A stretch of 22,191 nucleotides of DNA from NCBI GenBank assembly GCA_947460915.1, contig CANHKJ010000016.1, positions 1-22,191 of the forward strand. The letters are read 5' to 3'. Shown one piece after another: positions 21,858 to 22,191 of the stretch. Position numbers and translations under genes: made by a program. The DNA comes from Verrucomicrobiia bacterium. Lineage in GTDB: Bacteria; Verrucomicrobiota; Verrucomicrobiia; Verrucomicrobiales; Akkermansiaceae. How positions within the stretch are numbered: the first letter of the stretch is position 1; every line of letters begins with the position of its first letter. The notes below the pieces were generated by a model, which made no database searches, was not told the origin of the DNA, and worked only from the letters and a program-made list of their open reading frames with translations.

Positions 21858-21873
21858 ATTTCCTTTTCCAGCA

Positions 21874-22191
21874 TTATGCATCGAGGCGCAGGGCTGCTTT
21901 TTGAGCGGCCGTCTTGGCTTCGGTTTTGCTGTTGTTCGTGTCTCCTGCTTGCGTGAGGCGCATGCCAACGGGCTTCGATACACCGAATTCTTCCATGGTC
22001 ACCCCATACATCACATCGGCGCGAGCCATGGTGCGTTTGCTATGGGTGACGATGATGAATTGGCTGTTGTCGATGAAACGGTCGAGCACTTTGACGAAGC
22101 GATTGATGTTGGATTCATCAAGGGGCGCATCCAGCTCATCAAGCACGCAGAACGGACTCGGCTTGATCATGTAGATCGAGAACAACAAAGC
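21874..22191 (-). CDS. smc: Chromosome segregation ATPase SMC, C-terminal end (5' part outside window)
   Basis: The frame is open at the right edge and only the last ~105 residues are present. PSPFCVLDELDAPLDESNINRF is the SMC Walker B segment plus D-loop, with the catalytic Glu after the Asp. IVTHSKRTMARADVMYGVTM is the following H-loop region, and FGVSKPVGMRL is the usual end of the SMC head. About 25 Ala/Lys/Thr-rich residues extend past it. SMC forms a dimer with ScpAB to compact and resolve the chromosome. The signature-motif half of the C-terminal head and the coiled coil lie beyond the window. Confidence 0.92.
   Translation of the reverse strand, partial: ALLFSIYMIKPSPFCVLDELDAPLDESNINRFVKVLDRFIDNSQFIIVTHSKRTMARADVMYGVTMEEFGVSKPVGMRLTQAGDTNNSKTEAKTAAQKAALRLDA

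Larger units (their letters stand above)
21212..21873. other. 662-bp gene-free repeat patchwork between lgt and smc
   Basis: No gene can be supported. From left to right it holds an AT-rich stretch with a GATT-rich short-period repeat (~21296-21341), a low-complexity 'cgcagag' type repeat (~21390-21515), a compact palindrome (21561-21576), a nested hairpin (21587-21645), a small GTCGC/GCGAC hairpin (21652-21664), a T-rich run, and a long 13-bp-stem palindrome (21784-21857) before the smc stop. A 128-codon open frame on the - strand (21360-21746) crosses several of these elements and is not a credible protein. Confidence 0.7.

Overview
The window reads as ordinary chromosome from a member of the Verrucomicrobiota/PVC group. 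This is an inference from gene content (SbtA/SbtB pair, PA14-multiheme cytochrome c, squalene-synthase-like enzyme, proline-rich tail-anchored protein beside pheST), from weak or absent Shine-Dalgarno sequences, and from the type of intergenic repeats; no 16S or other decisive marker is present. Genes are densely packed. There are 20 protein genes (two cut by the window edges), one tRNA, and no phage, IS transposase or CRISPR array.

Left part (1-9172). The 3' part of a SbtA-type bicarbonate transporter overlaps a SbtB-like PII protein. Converging on it is a two-gene metal-linked permease operon (PF03773 permease with a His/Cys-rich loop, plus a TIGR03943/DUF1980 partner), preceded by operator-like inverted repeats. 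Then, on the + strand, come a YkgJ-type cysteine-cluster protein, a zinc amidase, a second YkgJ-type protein coupled to it by ATGA, a MYG1-family protein, a squalene/phytoene-synthase-family enzyme, ribF, and a sugar-phosphate cyclase related to 3-dehydroquinate synthase.

Middle (9220-13787). An ECF sigma factor is divergent from mutL. A LysM lipoprotein converges tightly on mutL. Next come a 69-aa protein of unknown function, tRNA-Leu(UAG), trxA, and a 27-codon hydrophobic small gene found only by reading the sequence, not as a long ORF.

Right part (13824-22191). A run on the - strand reads pheS, pheT, a proline-rich tail-anchored protein, the 27-aa membrane peptide and trxA. Divergent from pheS are a five-haem PA14 cytochrome and lgt. 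The 660 bp between lgt and the C-terminal end of smc are a patchwork of at least four different repeat or hairpin elements and hold no convincing gene.

No wholly new defence or mobile system was found. The best leads are the metal-permease operator, the MutL with decayed endonuclease motifs, the cyclase with altered active-site motifs, the proline-rich protein/micropeptide/trxA unit and the lgt-smc repeat patchwork.
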